Source of the DNA: an uncultured Paraprevotella sp.
GTDB taxonomy: Bacteria > Bacteroidota > Bacteroidia > Bacteroidales > Bacteroidaceae
DNA: 47,170 bases
Assembly: GCA_947177395.1 (NCBI GenBank)
Contig: CAMWUI010000022.1
Location: forward strand, 1 to 47,170
Direction of reading: 5' to 3'
How positions within the stretch are numbered: the first letter of the stretch is position 1; each line of letters opens with the position of its first letter. The position numbers were made by a program, and so were the translations under genes. The notes beneath the pieces were generated by a model. It made no database searches, was not told the origin of the DNA, and saw nothing but the letters and a program-made list of their open reading frames with translations. Positions 8,391 through 16,447 of the stretch are shown in pieces.

Positions 8391-8444
8391 CCGTCCGGCG
8401 AACAGTCTGAAAAAGTCTCTTCGCCGGACGGTTTTCCTTTTTCC
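8391..8444 (+). terminator. Intrinsic terminator of dnaB
   Basis: A perfect 12-bp stem (8391-8402 with 8420-8431, CCGTCCGGCGAA) with a 17-base loop is followed directly by a T-rich tract (TTTTCCTTTTTCC). It starts 6 bases after the dnaB stop codon. Confidence 0.9.
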
Positions 8445-8510
8445 CGCCAAATCATTCTTTCCGCCCGTCAATTGTCAACCACATATATTGGTGGGTTGCA
8501 AAAAAAAACG

Positions 8511-8518
8511 TAATTTTG
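8511..8518 (+). promoter_or_regulatory. Promoter -7 element of the pheT operon
   Basis: TAATTTTG fits TAnnTTTG, with TTGG/GGTTG around 8488-8498 as a loose -33 element. The pheT ATG is at 8559. The promoter would serve pheT and the three genes packed behind it. Confidence 0.6.
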
Positions 8519-8558
8519 CGCGTTGAAAATCGATTAATATACAAAACACCGACATACT

Positions 8559-11063
8559 ATGAATATTTCTTATAACTGGCTGAAAGAGTATGTAGACTTC
8601 GAGCTGACGGCACAGGAAGTGGCCGACGCGCTCACCTCCGAAGGCCTTGAGGTAGGCTCCGTGGAAGAGGTACAGGTCGTGAAAGGCGGACTGCAGGGAA
8701 TTGTCATCGGCGAGGTGCTCACCTGCGACGTGCATCCCAATTCCGACCACATGCACATCTGTTCCGTGAATTTGGGCGGAGAAGAACCTGTACAAATCGT
8801 GTGCGGCGCTCCCAACGTGGCCGCCGGACAGAAAGTGGTGGTGGCGACATTGGGCACCAAACTGTACGACGGCGACGAGTGCTTCACCATAAAGAAATCC
8901 AAACTGCGCGGCGTGGAGAGCAACGGCATGATTTGCGCCGAAGATGAAATAGGTATCGGCACGGACCACAACGGTATCATCGTGTTGCCGGAGACCGCTG
9001 TGCCCGGCACGCCAGCTGCCGAATATTATAACCTCAAGAGCGACTGGCTCATCGAGGTGGACATCACGCCCAACCGGGCGGACGCTTGTTCCCACTACGG
9101 GGTGGCACGCGACCTGTATGCCTGGCTGGTACAGAACGGCTACCGGACAGCCCTGCACCGCCCTTCGGACGAGGCATTCCGGACGGACAGCCACGATCTG
9201 GACATCGATGTGGAGATAGAGAACACGGAGGCCTGCCCGCGCTATTGCGCCGTGACGCTGAAAAACTGTCAGGTGAAGGAAAGCCCCGCATGGCTGCAGG
9301 ACAAGCTCCGCATCATCGGACTGCGCCCCATCAACAACATCGTGGACATCACCAACTATATCATGTTTGCCTACGGCCAACCGCTGCATTGCTTTGACGC
9401 TGACATGATAAAAGGAGGCAAGGTGATTGTGAAATCTATGCCGGAAGGCACGCCGTTCGTCACGCTGGACGGCGTGGAGCATACACTGAGCGAACGCGAT
9501 CTGGCTATCTGCAATGCGGAAGAACCGATGTGCATCGCCGGAGTATTCGGCGGAAAGGGTAGCGGCACCTACGAGACAACAACCAACGTGTTGCTGGAAA
9601 GCGCCTACTTCAATCCGACATGGATACGCAAGAGTGCCCGCCGTCACGGCTTGAGCACGGACGCTTCCTTTCGCTTCGAGCGCGGTATCGATCCGAATGG
9701 CCAGGTGTACGCCCTCAAACAAGCGGCTCTGCTCTGCAAGGAACTGGCCGGCGGTGAAATCGCCATGGATATCAAGGACGTATACCCTTGTCCGATAGAG
9801 GACTTCAAAGTGGACCTGAAATACAGTTACGTGAACAGCCTGATAGGAAAGACGATTCCTGTGGAGACGGTCAAGAGCATCGTGGGAAGTCTGGAGATGC
9901 AAGTACTGGAAGAAACTGAGGAAGGACTGCTGTTGCAGGTACCGGCCTATCGGGTAGACGTGCAGCGCCCCTGCGACGTTGTGGAGGACATCCTGCGCGT
10001 GTACGGATATAACAATGTGGAAATCCCCACGACTCTGAAGTCAAGCCTTACGGTGAAAGGCGACGTGGACCGGAGCCACAAGTTGCAGAACCTAATAGGG
10101 GAGCAGCTGGTAGGATGCGGATTCAACGAGATTCTGAACAACTCGCTCACACGCGGCGCATATTACGAACAGCTGGAGTCCTATCCGGCCGCCCGTTCGG
10201 TAAAGTTGCTCAATCCGCTGAGTGCCGATTTGAATGTAATGCGCCAGACGTTGCTGTTCGGCGGACTGGAAAGCATTGCCCACAACGCCAACCGTAAAAA
10301 CGCGGACCTGAAATTCTTCGAGTTCGGAAACTGCTACTACTTCCACGAGGAAAACAAATGTCCGGACATACATGAAGGTGCGGACAGCCGCGATCCGGAA
10401 GTTATCAAGCATGTATTGGACGCATACAGCGAAGACTATCACATGGGACTGTGGGTGACAGGAAAGCGTGTAAGCGGTTCGTGGATTCACCCCGACGAGG
10501 AAAGCTGTTTCTATGAACTGAAGGCGTACGTACTCAATATCCTGGCCCGTCTGGGCGTGAATCCGGGTACCACGGTCTTTGCAGAGGGGACGAACGACAT
10601 TTACGGCAAGAGCCTCGAAATACACAACCGCGGCGGCAAGGTGCTGGTGACGATGGGTATCGTGAGCCGCAAGTTGACCAAAGCGTTCGACATAGACAAC
10701 GATGTCTACTATGCCGACCTGAACTGGAAACTTCTGATGAAAGCCATCCGAAACAACAAGGTAAGCTACCGCGAGATAAGCAAGTATCCGGCCGTGAGCC
10801 GCGACTTGGCCCTGCTGCTGGATAAGAACGTCACGTTCGAGGAAGTGGAGCGCATAGCCTACGCGACGGAAAAGAAATTGCTGAAAGACGTCCGCCTGTT
10901 TGATGTGTACGAAGGAAAGAATCTGGAAGAAGGCAAAAAGAGCTATGCCGTCAACTTCGTATTGCAAGACGAAAACAAGACGCTGAACGACAAACAAATC
11001 GAAGCAATCATGTCCAAACTGATATCCAACATGGAGAGCAAGTTGGGCGCCAGACTGCGATAG
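8559..11063 (+). CDS. pheT: Phenylalanine--tRNA ligase beta subunit
   Basis: PheT forms the alpha2-beta2 enzyme that charges tRNA-Phe, and its B3/4 module edits Tyr-tRNA-Phe. The length of 834 residues is normal. Domains in order: N-terminal NWLKEYVDF; an EMAP-type tRNA-binding fold at about 40-150 (GEVLTCDVHPNSDHMHIC); B3/4 editing at about 210-385; B5 at about 410-480; the catalytic-like core; and the C-terminal FDX-ACB anticodon-binding domain at about 740-833 (YREISKYPAVSRDLALLLD). pheS is not adjacent, as is usual in Bacteroidales. The next gene starts 3 bases downstream. Confidence 0.97.
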   Translation: MNISYNWLKEYVDFELTAQEVADALTSEGLEVGSVEEVQVVKGGLQGIVIGEVLTCDVHPNSDHMHICSVNLGGEEPVQIVCGAPNVAAGQKVVVATLGTKLYDGDECFTIKKSKLRGVESNGMICAEDEIGIGTDHNGIIVLPETAVPGTPAAEYYNLKSDWLIEVDITPNRADACSHYGVARDLYAWLVQNGYRTALHRPSDEAFRTDSHDLDIDVEIENTEACPRYCAVTLKNCQVKESPAWLQDKLRIIGLRPINNIVDITNYIMFAYGQPLHCFDADMIKGGKVIVKSMPEGTPFVTLDGVEHTLSERDLAICNAEEPMCIAGVFGGKGSGTYETTTNVLLESAYFNPTWIRKSARRHGLSTDASFRFERGIDPNGQVYALKQAALLCKELAGGEIAMDIKDVYPCPIEDFKVDLKYSYVNSLIGKTIPVETVKSIVGSLEMQVLEETEEGLLLQVPAYRVDVQRPCDVVEDILRVYGYNNVEIPTTLKSSLTVKGDVDRSHKLQNLIGEQLVGCGFNEILNNSLTRGAYYEQLESYPAARSVKLLNPLSADLNVMRQTLLFGGLESIAHNANRKNADLKFFEFGNCYYFHEENKCPDIHEGADSRDPEVIKHVLDAYSEDYHMGLWVTGKRVSGSWIHPDEESCFYELKAYVLNILARLGVNPGTTVFAEGTNDIYGKSLEIHNRGGKVLVTMGIVSRKLTKAFDIDNDVYYADLNWKLLMKAIRNNKVSYREISKYPAVSRDLALLLDKNVTFEEVERIAYATEKKLLKDVRLFDVYEGKNLEEGKKSYAVNFVLQDENKTLNDKQIEAIMSKLISNMESKLGARLR

Positions 11064-11065
11064 GC

Positions 11066-11248
11066 ATGAAAGTACTGACTGCAGCTAAAGCCATATATTA
11101 TGTGCTGGTGTTCTGCTGGCTGTTGCAAGTGGCCATGCAGGGATATACGCGGGATATCATCATCCCCACGGCCGTGCTCATCGTATACGGCCTTTGGTTG
11201 CGCCATTATATGAAAAGAGGAAACAGAAACAATAAAAATACATATTAA
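11066..11248 (+). CDS. Small two-helix membrane protein
   Basis: This 60-residue protein starts 2 bases after the pheT stop. It has two hydrophobic helices (about residues 8-24, IYYVLVFCWLLQVAMQG, and 31-45, IIIPTAVLIVYGLWL) and a basic, Asn-rich C-terminal tail, suggesting an inner-membrane protein with a cytoplasmic tail. I do not recognise a named family. The tight linkage between pheT and yebC suggests a conserved operon gene rather than a chance reading frame. Confidence 0.7.
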   Translation: MKVLTAAKAIYYVLVFCWLLQVAMQGYTRDIIIPTAVLIVYGLWLRHYMKRGNRNNKNTY

Positions 11249-11260
11249 AAATTTATTCCA

Positions 11261-11986
11261 ATGGGAAGAGCATTTGAATATAGAAAGGCTGCGAAACTGA
11301 AAAGATGGGGCCACATGGCCAAGACATTCACACGGCTGGGCAAACAGATAGCCATCGCCGTAAAAGCCGGTGGTCCGGAACCGGAGAACAACCCGACCCT
11401 GCGTTCCGTCATCGCAACGTGCAAGCGTGAGAACATGCCGAAGGACAATATCGAGCGGGCTATCAAGAACGCTATGGGAAAAGACCAGAGCGACTACAAG
11501 GGCATGACGTATGAAGGATACGGCCCTCACGGCATCGCCGTTTTTGTAGACACTCTGACGGACAATCCCACCCGTACGGTAGCCGACGTGCGTTCGGTGT
11601 TCAACAAATACTCCGGCACATTGGGCAATATGGGTTCTCTGGCATTCCTGTTCGACCACAAGTGCGTGTTCACATTCAAGAAACCGGCTTCCGTAGACAT
11701 GGAGGAACTCATTCTGGATTTAATCGATTACGGAGTGGACGACGAATACGACGAGGATGAAGAGGAAGGTACAATGACCATCTACGGCGATCCGAAAAGC
11801 TACGGTGCCATTCAGAAACATCTGGAGGAAAAAGGTTTCGAGGATGTCGGAGGTGAATTCACCTATATCCCCAACGATCTGAAGGAGGTTTCCGAAGAAG
11901 CACGCGAGACCATCAACAAGATGGTGGAAAAGCTGGAAGAGTTTGATGACGTGCAGACGGTATATACCAACATGAAACCGGAATAA
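11261..11986 (+). CDS. yebC: YebC/PmpR family protein
   Basis: 241 residues beginning MGRAFEYRKAAKLKRWGHMAK, a Bacteroidota form of the MAGHSKW start of the YebC/TACO1 family. The three-domain core is recognisable (GGPEPENNPTLRSVI, NMPKDNIERAI, YEGYGPHGIAVFVDTLTDN). Members of this family have been described both as DNA-binding regulators and as ribosome-associated factors that help translate proline-rich stretches. The sequence alone does not decide between these. It is cytoplasmic, and its last base overlaps the first base of the next gene. Confidence 0.93.
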   Translation: MGRAFEYRKAAKLKRWGHMAKTFTRLGKQIAIAVKAGGPEPENNPTLRSVIATCKRENMPKDNIERAIKNAMGKDQSDYKGMTYEGYGPHGIAVFVDTLTDNPTRTVADVRSVFNKYSGTLGNMGSLAFLFDHKCVFTFKKPASVDMEELILDLIDYGVDDEYDEDEEEGTMTIYGDPKSYGAIQKHLEEKGFEDVGGEFTYIPNDLKEVSEEARETINKMVEKLEEFDDVQTVYTNMKPE

Positions 11987-12249
11987 TGGCAAGCTATCAC
12001 TATACCCCCCGGGGTACATGCAGCACATCTATCGATGTGACCGTAGAAGACGGCGTAGTGAAAAATGTCAGTTTCACGGGCGGTTGTAACGGTAACCTGC
12101 AGGGAATATCCGCTCTGGTGAGTGGTATGCCGGTGGAGGAAGTCATCCGAAGACTCAAAGGCATACGGTGCGGTTACAAAGGGACGTCCTGTCCCGACCA
12201 GTTGTGTTGCGCACTGGAGGAAATGAAAAAGAAAGTATCGCCTGCCTGA
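11986..12249 (+). CDS. TSCPD domain protein (TIGR03905-like)
   Basis: 87 residues, translationally coupled to yebC through a TAATG overlap. It matches the small TSCPD family: N-terminal YTPRGTCSTSIDVTVEDG, central FTGGCNGNLQGISALV and C-terminal GTSCPDQLCCAL, with conserved cysteines at both ends. The TSCPD fold also occurs at the C-terminus of adenosylcobalamin-dependent ribonucleotide reductases. The function of free-standing copies is unknown, and metal or Fe-S binding is a reasonable guess from the cysteines. Confidence 0.85.
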   Translation: MASYHYTPRGTCSTSIDVTVEDGVVKNVSFTGGCNGNLQGISALVSGMPVEEVIRRLKGIRCGYKGTSCPDQLCCALEEMKKKVSPA

Positions 12250-12301
12250 AACTCCCCACGTACTGAAAACATCAGTAAAAATTAGAACTATCTCCTAACA
12301 A

Positions 12302-12350
12302 AACTGCACTCCGGAAGTCTTTTTGCCTGACTTTCGGAGTGCAGTTCTGT
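12302..12350 (+). terminator. Terminator of the pheT-yebC operon
   Basis: An 18-base arm (12302-12319) pairs with 12329-12346 (AACTGCACTCCGGAAGTC against GACTTTCGGAGTGCAGTT, one imperfect pair). It lies 50 bases after the last stop codon. The U-tract afterwards is poor (CTGTT). Confidence 0.8.
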
Positions 12351-12441
12351 TATGCCGCACACGCAGGCCCTCATAAACCGTTTTTTACAGGTCAATGGAA
12401 AATCAATGGGGAAATATTGGCCCGATAGAAAATGCTCCCAT

Positions 12442-12888
12442 ACACACATGTTTGCGGAAAAAGGCTTCAATGGTTCAGACTCGCTGAGTATCAATGAGTA
12501 ATGGTTCATAAATGGTTCAGCAATGGTTCAGACTCGCTGAGTATCAATGAGTAATGGTTCACAAAAGGTTTAACAATGATTCAGACTCATTGGTAATCAG
12601 TGAGTAATGGTTTAGGAATTACCGGTTGTGGTGTGTCGCGGTGATCGGTCGCTGAACCATAGGGTGGAAAAACTGAAAGATGAATGAAGGAAAGCTGAAG
12701 GATAGCTGAACCATTTATCACTGATAATCAAATAGTTTGAACCATTGAAGCTTTTTTCCGCAAACATGTGTGTAGGAGGAGGAAAAGCTGAAGGATAAGT
12801 GAAATAAAGCTGAAGGATAGCTGAATCATTTGTTTCTGATAATCAAATAGTTTGAACCATTGAAGCCTTTTCCCGCAAACATGTGTGT
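12442..12888. repeat. 36-bp element present three times, one copy inverted
   Basis: The element containing CACACATGTTTGCGG and GGCTTCAATGGTTCA occurs at 12442-12477 in one orientation. It occurs at 12738-12773 and 12853-12888 in the opposite orientation, with only a few substitutions. The outer copies therefore form a large inverted pair of about 450 bp around the repeat block. No open frame or transposase is linked to it. Confidence 0.85.
12468..12626. repeat. 53-bp tandem repeat, three copies
   Basis: Units start at 12468, 12521 and 12574 with a strict 53-bp period. Each contains CAATGGTTCAGACTCGCTGA and ATGAGTAATGGTT or a close variant. The third copy is the most diverged. The first unit overlaps the end of the 36-bp element. 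Confidence 0.85.
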
Positions 12889-12891
12889 AGG
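12691..12891. repeat. 86-bp direct repeat, two copies
   Basis: The copies at 12691-12776 and 12806-12891 lie 115 bp apart. Each starts AAAGCTGAAGGATAGCTGAA, contains CTGATAATCAAATAG and ends with the 36-bp element. A shorter fragment of the unit start (AAAAGCTGAAGGATAAGTGA) sits between them near 12784. Confidence 0.85.
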
Positions 12892-12963
12892 GGAAGGGGG
12901 GCGGCGACGGCCTCCGCGGCTTTCCCTCCCGCAAACGGTTCCTATGCCGAGCCACAAACTGTT

Positions 12964-13104
12964 CACTTGTCAAGTGAAGTGCAGTTCACTATGGATAGTG
13001 GAGCACTATTCACTATGGATAGTGGAGCACTATTCACTATAGGTAGTGGAGTGCTGTTCACTTAGGGCAGTGAAACGCTGTCCGCTCGGTGAGTGGAATA
13101 CTAT
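12964..13104. repeat. Array of 23-24-bp palindromic repeats
   Basis: At least five units with a 23-24-bp period run from 12964. The two best (12987-13010 and 13011-13034) are identical, and later copies decay gradually. Each unit contains an inverted repeat of the form CACTATgGATAGTG followed by GAGCACTATT. A related fragment lies at 17981-18038 in opposite orientation. I see no spacers or cas genes, so this is not a CRISPR array. Confidence 0.85.
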
Positions 13105-13196
13105 CGTTACCTCCTTACGATTGCATTCCTTACCTCCTTATAATCGTATTCCTTAGCACCTTACGATTGTATTCGTTAGACCCTAAGGATAGTATT
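13105..13196. repeat. 23-bp tandem repeat, four copies
   Basis: Four units with an exact 23-bp period start at 13105, 13128, 13151 and 13174, with consensus CCTTACCTCCTTACGATTGTATT or similar. Units two and three match the first well and the fourth is diverged. The array directly follows the palindromic one and ends about 40 bp before the 3' end of the minus-strand lipoprotein gene. Confidence 0.85.
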
Positions 13197-13238
13197 CCTA
13201 AGGATGTCATTTAAGTTTGAATGAACACGCCACCGTTT

Positions 13239-13640
13239 TTATTTATACATGTCAGGCGTCAGCCTCACGGTAGCCAACATCTCGCCCGTGCTTTGGGATA
13301 CATACGTATACCGGAAATTCAAATCATGCTCCTTGTAAGCTTTCATCTCAACGGAAATAACCAGCGCCTTGCACAAGGACGTTTCAAAATCATCCAGCAG
13401 ATCGGCCGACATCAGTTCCTTGTCATCCAGTTCCCCCTCCAATGTATAATAGTAAGTCAGTTCCCGCTCCGAGGCATCGAATGTCATGCTGTCTATCACC
13501 GTATACGGATCTATACGCCGCGGACACTGCTTCTCCGTGTATTCCCGCGCCTCCCTTGCACATTTCTCTTCAAAAGTCTCATAATTACAACTTCCCAGCA
13601 GAAACAGGGCTGCCAATCCCATCCATACGTTCCTTTTCAT
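13239..13640 (-). CDS. Putative lipoprotein of unknown function
   Basis: 133 residues. The N-terminus MKRNVWMGLAALFLLGSCNYE is a lipoprotein signal with lipobox LGSC, so the mature protein starts at Cys18 and is probably anchored in an envelope membrane. The rest is a soluble, mixed domain with a Cys pair (KCAREAREYTEKQC) and alternating hydrophobic strands (ELTYYYTLEGELDD, LNFRYTYVSQSTGEMLATVRL). I do not recognise the family. It is divergent from the C_GCAxxG_C_C gene, 68 bp away. Confidence 0.75.
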   Translation of the reverse strand: MKRNVWMGLAALFLLGSCNYETFEEKCAREAREYTEKQCPRRIDPYTVIDSMTFDASERELTYYYTLEGELDDKELMSADLLDDFETSLCKALVISVEMKAYKEHDLNFRYTYVSQSTGEMLATVRLTPDMYK

Positions 13641-13679
13641 CTTTTTCCATATTTATTGCGAAGTTAACTCATTCTTCGT

Positions 13680-13687
13680 ACTTTTGC
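13680..13687 (+). promoter_or_regulatory. Promoter -7 element of the C_GCAxxG_C_C gene
   Basis: TACTTTTG fits TAnnTTTG, with TTTATTG at 13652-13658 near the -33 position. The start codon is 22 bp downstream at 13709. Confidence 0.6.
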
Positions 13688-13708
13688 AAAAAAGAATACC
13701 GAATAAAC

Positions 13709-14173
13709 ATGGATAAAGAGGAGAGAATTGCACGGGCAGTGGACTATTTCAAGCAAGGCTACAACTGTGCGCAGTCCGTCACGGCCGCTTTTGCCGATTT
13801 GTACGGATTCAGCGAAGAGCAGGCATTGCGCATGGCCGCCTCATTTGGCGGAGGCATCGGCCGCATGCGTCAGACATGCGGAGCAGCGTGCGGCATGTTC
13901 ATACTGGCCGGTCTGGAAACCGGTTCGACCGACGGAAGCGACAGAGCGGCAAAATCACACAACTATGCCGTGGTGCAACAGCTGGCGACGACGTTCGAAC
14001 AGCGCAACGGCTCGCTCATCTGTGCCGAACTGCTTGGTCTGCGCTCCAAAACATCTCTGACGCCCCAGGCCGAAGCCCGCACGGAGAGTTATTATGCTAA
14101 ACGTCCGTGTATCCGGATGGTGGAAGAAGCCGCCCGCATCTGGACCGAATATATGGAATCACGGAGCAAATAA
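13709..14173 (+). CDS. C_GCAxxG_C_C family protein
   Basis: About 154 residues starting MDKEERIARAVDYFKQGYNC. The start at 13709 is chosen from the promoter at 13680-13687. The family motif is present: FKQGYNCAQSV with its Cys, the central GAACGMFILAG (GCAxxG-type) within CGAACGM, and further cysteines towards the C-terminus (LICAELLG, RPCIRMVEEAA). The family is small, probably redox-active or metal-binding, and not characterised in detail. It is predicted cytoplasmic. Confidence 0.85.
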   Translation: MDKEERIARAVDYFKQGYNCAQSVTAAFADLYGFSEEQALRMAASFGGGIGRMRQTCGAACGMFILAGLETGSTDGSDRAAKSHNYAVVQQLATTFEQRNGSLICAELLGLRSKTSLTPQAEARTESYYAKRPCIRMVEEAARIWTEYMESRSK

Positions 14174-14280
14174 CCGGTTGTATTGTTAGATTACAATGAA
14201 AAAAGGATAGCTTTTCCTGTTTTGCCTTATTTTGAGACGTTTTTATATACATTACCGATGATTTTATCATAATTTTTTTA

Positions 14281-14314
14281 TACCTTTGCAGCAGCAACGG
14301 CTCATAAGAGCCGT
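14281..14314 (+). promoter_or_regulatory. Promoter and 5' UTR hairpin of the winged-helix gene
   Basis: TACCTTTG at 14281-14288 fits the -7 consensus. Just downstream, the presumed 5' UTR carries the small stem-loop CGGCTCATAAGAGCCG (14299-14314), perfect over six pairs. The stem may stabilise the transcript. I see no riboswitch. Confidence 0.55.
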
Positions 14315-14353
14315 ATGCAAGACAATGAATTAATAATTTTAATAGGTAAAAGT

Positions 14354-14557
14354 ATGTTTGAGAATGCAGGTCAGATTGCCGGTTCCATTTGGAACGCACT
14401 GAACGAAACAGAGGGATTGAACGTAAAAGATTTGAAGAAAGCAGCGAAAATCAAGTTGGACAAGGAATTGTATTTGGGTTTGGGCTGGTTGCTCCGCGAA
14501 GATAAACTGACTGTCAGCGGAGATGAAAAAGAGCCCGTATTCGCTTTGAAGAAGTAA
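14354..14557 (+). CDS. Small winged-helix domain protein (DUF2582-like)
   Basis: 67 residues starting MFENAGQIAGSIWNALNET. An upstream ATG at 14315 would add 13 residues, but it falls at the UTR stem, so the inner start is preferred. The pattern of helices and a short hairpin (VKDLKKAAKIKLDKELYLGLGWLLREDKL, VSGDEKEPVFALKK) fits the compact winged helix-turn-helix domain that is common in Bacteroidales genomes. DNA binding is plausible but not shown for this family. It has its own promoter and terminator and is predicted to be well expressed. Confidence 0.82.
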   Translation: MFENAGQIAGSIWNALNETEGLNVKDLKKAAKIKLDKELYLGLGWLLREDKLTVSGDEKEPVFALKK

Positions 14558-14580
14558 ATACAATTATTACGAATAAAAAG

Positions 14581-14621
14581 TGCGTTGATACCGATTTGTT
14601 AGGTATTAACGCATTTTTTTT
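14581..14621 (+). terminator. Intrinsic terminator of the winged-helix gene
   Basis: TGCGTTGATACC (14581-14592) pairs with GGTATTAACGCA (14602-14613), followed by T8. The T-tract runs directly into the lepA -7 element. Confidence 0.92.
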
Positions 14622-14622
14622 G

Positions 14623-14630
14623 TAACTTTG
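14623..14630 (+). promoter_or_regulatory. Promoter -7 element of lepA
   Basis: TAACTTTG fits TAnnTTTG. It begins 2 bases after the T-run of the upstream terminator, so the terminator stem occupies the -33 region. lepA starts at 14655. Confidence 0.6.
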
Positions 14631-14654
14631 CTCCAATTACAGATAAAATCCGTC

Positions 14655-16436
14655 ATGAAGCACATCAGAAATTTCTGCATCATAGCTCATATCGACCACG
14701 GTAAGTCTACATTGGCAGACCGTCTTCTGGAATACACCAATACAATAAAAGTAACGGAAGGACAGATGTTGGACGACATGGACCTGGAACGTGAACGAGG
14801 TATCACGATCAAGAGCCATGCCATACAGATGGAATACGAGCATGAGGGAGAGAAATATACCCTTAACCTGATAGACACACCGGGACACGTGGACTTTTCA
14901 TACGAAGTGTCCCGTTCTATCGCGGCCTGCGAAGGAGCGTTGCTCGTCGTGGATGCGACCCAGGGCGTACAGGCGCAGACTATCTCCAACTTATACATGG
15001 CCATCGAACATGATTTGGAGATCATCCCCGTCATCAACAAATGCGACATGCAGAATGCCATGCCGGAGGAAGTGGAAGACGAGATTGTGGAACTATTGGG
15101 CTGCAAACACGAAGATATCATACGGGCATCGGGCAAGACCGGACAGGGAGTGGAGGAAATCCTGAAAGCCGTTGTCGAACGGATACCTTGTCCCGAAGGC
15201 GATGAGAACGCGCCTTTGCAAGCATTGATTTTCGACTCCGTATTCAACTCGTTCCGCGGCATCATAGCATATTTCAAAATCGTCAACGGTACCATAAAAT
15301 CCGGTGACAAAGTGGCGTTCATCAACACGGGAAAAGAATATTCGGCCGATGAAATCGGCGTGCTGAAAATGGATATGGTGCCGCGTAAGGAGTTGCGATG
15401 CGGCGACGTGGGATATATCGTCTCGGGAATCAAGACTGCTACGGAAGTGAAAGTGGGGGATACGATCACCCATGTGGCGCGTCCGTGTAGCCAGGCCATA
15501 GCCGGCTTCGAGGAAGTGAAGCCGATGGTCTTTGCCGGAGTTTACCCCATAGAGACGGAGGATTTTGAAAACCTGCGCGCTTCGTTGGAAAAGCTACAGC
15601 TGAACGATGCTTCACTGACATTCCAACCGGAATCGTCCGTGGCGCTGGGCTTCGGGTTCCGGTGCGGTTTTCTCGGGTTGCTCCACATGGAGATCGTACA
15701 GGAGCGACTCGACCGGGAATTCAATATGGACGTAATCACCACCGTGCCCAACGTATCCTATATGGTATATGACAAACAGGGGGAGGTGAAAGAGGTACAC
15801 AATCCGGCCGGAATGCCCGACATCACCCTCATCGACCACATAGAAGAACCTTATATCCGCTCCACCATCATTACGACATCCAACTACATCGGCCCTATCA
15901 TGTCACTCTGCCTTGGCAAACGGGGCGAACTCCTGAAACAGGAATACATAAGCGGAAACAGAGTGGAGCTTCACTACAGCATGCCTTTGGGAGAAATCGT
16001 CATAGACTTCTATGACAAGTTGAAGAGTATGTCTAAAGGATATGCTTCATTCGACTATCATCAAGACGGTTATCGCCCGTCAAAACTGGTAAAGCTGGAT
16101 ATTCTGCTGAATGGGGAGCCTGTGGATGCGCTGTCCACGTTGACCCATTTCGACAATGCCACGGATTTTGGACGCCGCATGTGCGAAAAACTGAAGGAAC
16201 TGCTCCCGCGCCAGCAGTTCGACATCGCTATCCAGGCGGCTATCGGAGCTAAAATCATAGCCAGGGAAACGGTGAAACAGGTGCGCAAGGACGTGACGGC
16301 CAAATGTTACGGAGGCGACGTAAGCCGTAAGCGAAAACTGCTGGAAAAGCAGAAGAAAGGAAAGAAACGTATGAAGCAGATCGGTAATGTCCAGGTGCCT
16401 CAGAAAGCATTCCTGGCAGTGCTGAAACTTGATTAA
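14655..16436 (+). CDS. lepA: Elongation factor 4 (back-translocating GTPase)
   Basis: 593 residues from [19 protein letters not shown], the standard EF4 start. A frame-open extension further upstream overlaps the promoter and is not used. G motifs are clear: G1 AHIDHGKS at 11-18, G2/G3 ERGITIK and DTPGHVDF, and G4 NKCD near residue 125. The EF-G-like domains and the LepA-specific C-terminal domain ([19 protein letters not shown]...[23 protein letters not shown]) follow. It acts on stalled or mistranslocated ribosomes. It is probably followed in the same transcript by the Crp-like gene 11 bases downstream. Confidence 0.97.
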   Translation: MKHIRNFCIIAHIDHGKSTLADRLLEYTNTIKVTEGQMLDDMDLERERGITIKSHAIQMEYEHEGEKYTLNLIDTPGHVDFSYEVSRSIAACEGALLVVDATQGVQAQTISNLYMAIEHDLEIIPVINKCDMQNAMPEEVEDEIVELLGCKHEDIIRASGKTGQGVEEILKAVVERIPCPEGDENAPLQALIFDSVFNSFRGIIAYFKIVNGTIKSGDKVAFINTGKEYSADEIGVLKMDMVPRKELRCGDVGYIVSGIKTATEVKVGDTITHVARPCSQAIAGFEEVKPMVFAGVYPIETEDFENLRASLEKLQLNDASLTFQPESSVALGFGFRCGFLGLLHMEIVQERLDREFNMDVITTVPNVSYMVYDKQGEVKEVHNPAGMPDITLIDHIEEPYIRSTIITTSNYIGPIMSLCLGKRGELLKQEYISGNRVELHYSMPLGEIVIDFYDKLKSMSKGYASFDYHQDGYRPSKLVKLDILLNGEPVDALSTLTHFDNATDFGRRMCEKLKELLPRQQFDIAIQAAIGAKIIARETVKQVRKDVTAKCYGGDVSRKRKLLEKQKKGKKRMKQIGNVQVPQKAFLAVLKLD

Positions 16437-16447
16437 TCTTTAAGCCT

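Noticed and set aside
8475-9902. Long minus-strand frame opposite pheT
   Set aside because: pheT domains are continuous on the plus strand, and the opposing frame has shadow-like Val/His/Ala composition.
12860-13065. Short plus-strand frames through the repeat block
   Set aside because: They simply translate the 24-bp repeats (MDSGALFT units) and have no promoter or family similarity.
12964-13196. Possible CRISPR array
   Set aside because: Units are contiguous without unique spacers and degrade along the array, and no cas gene is present.
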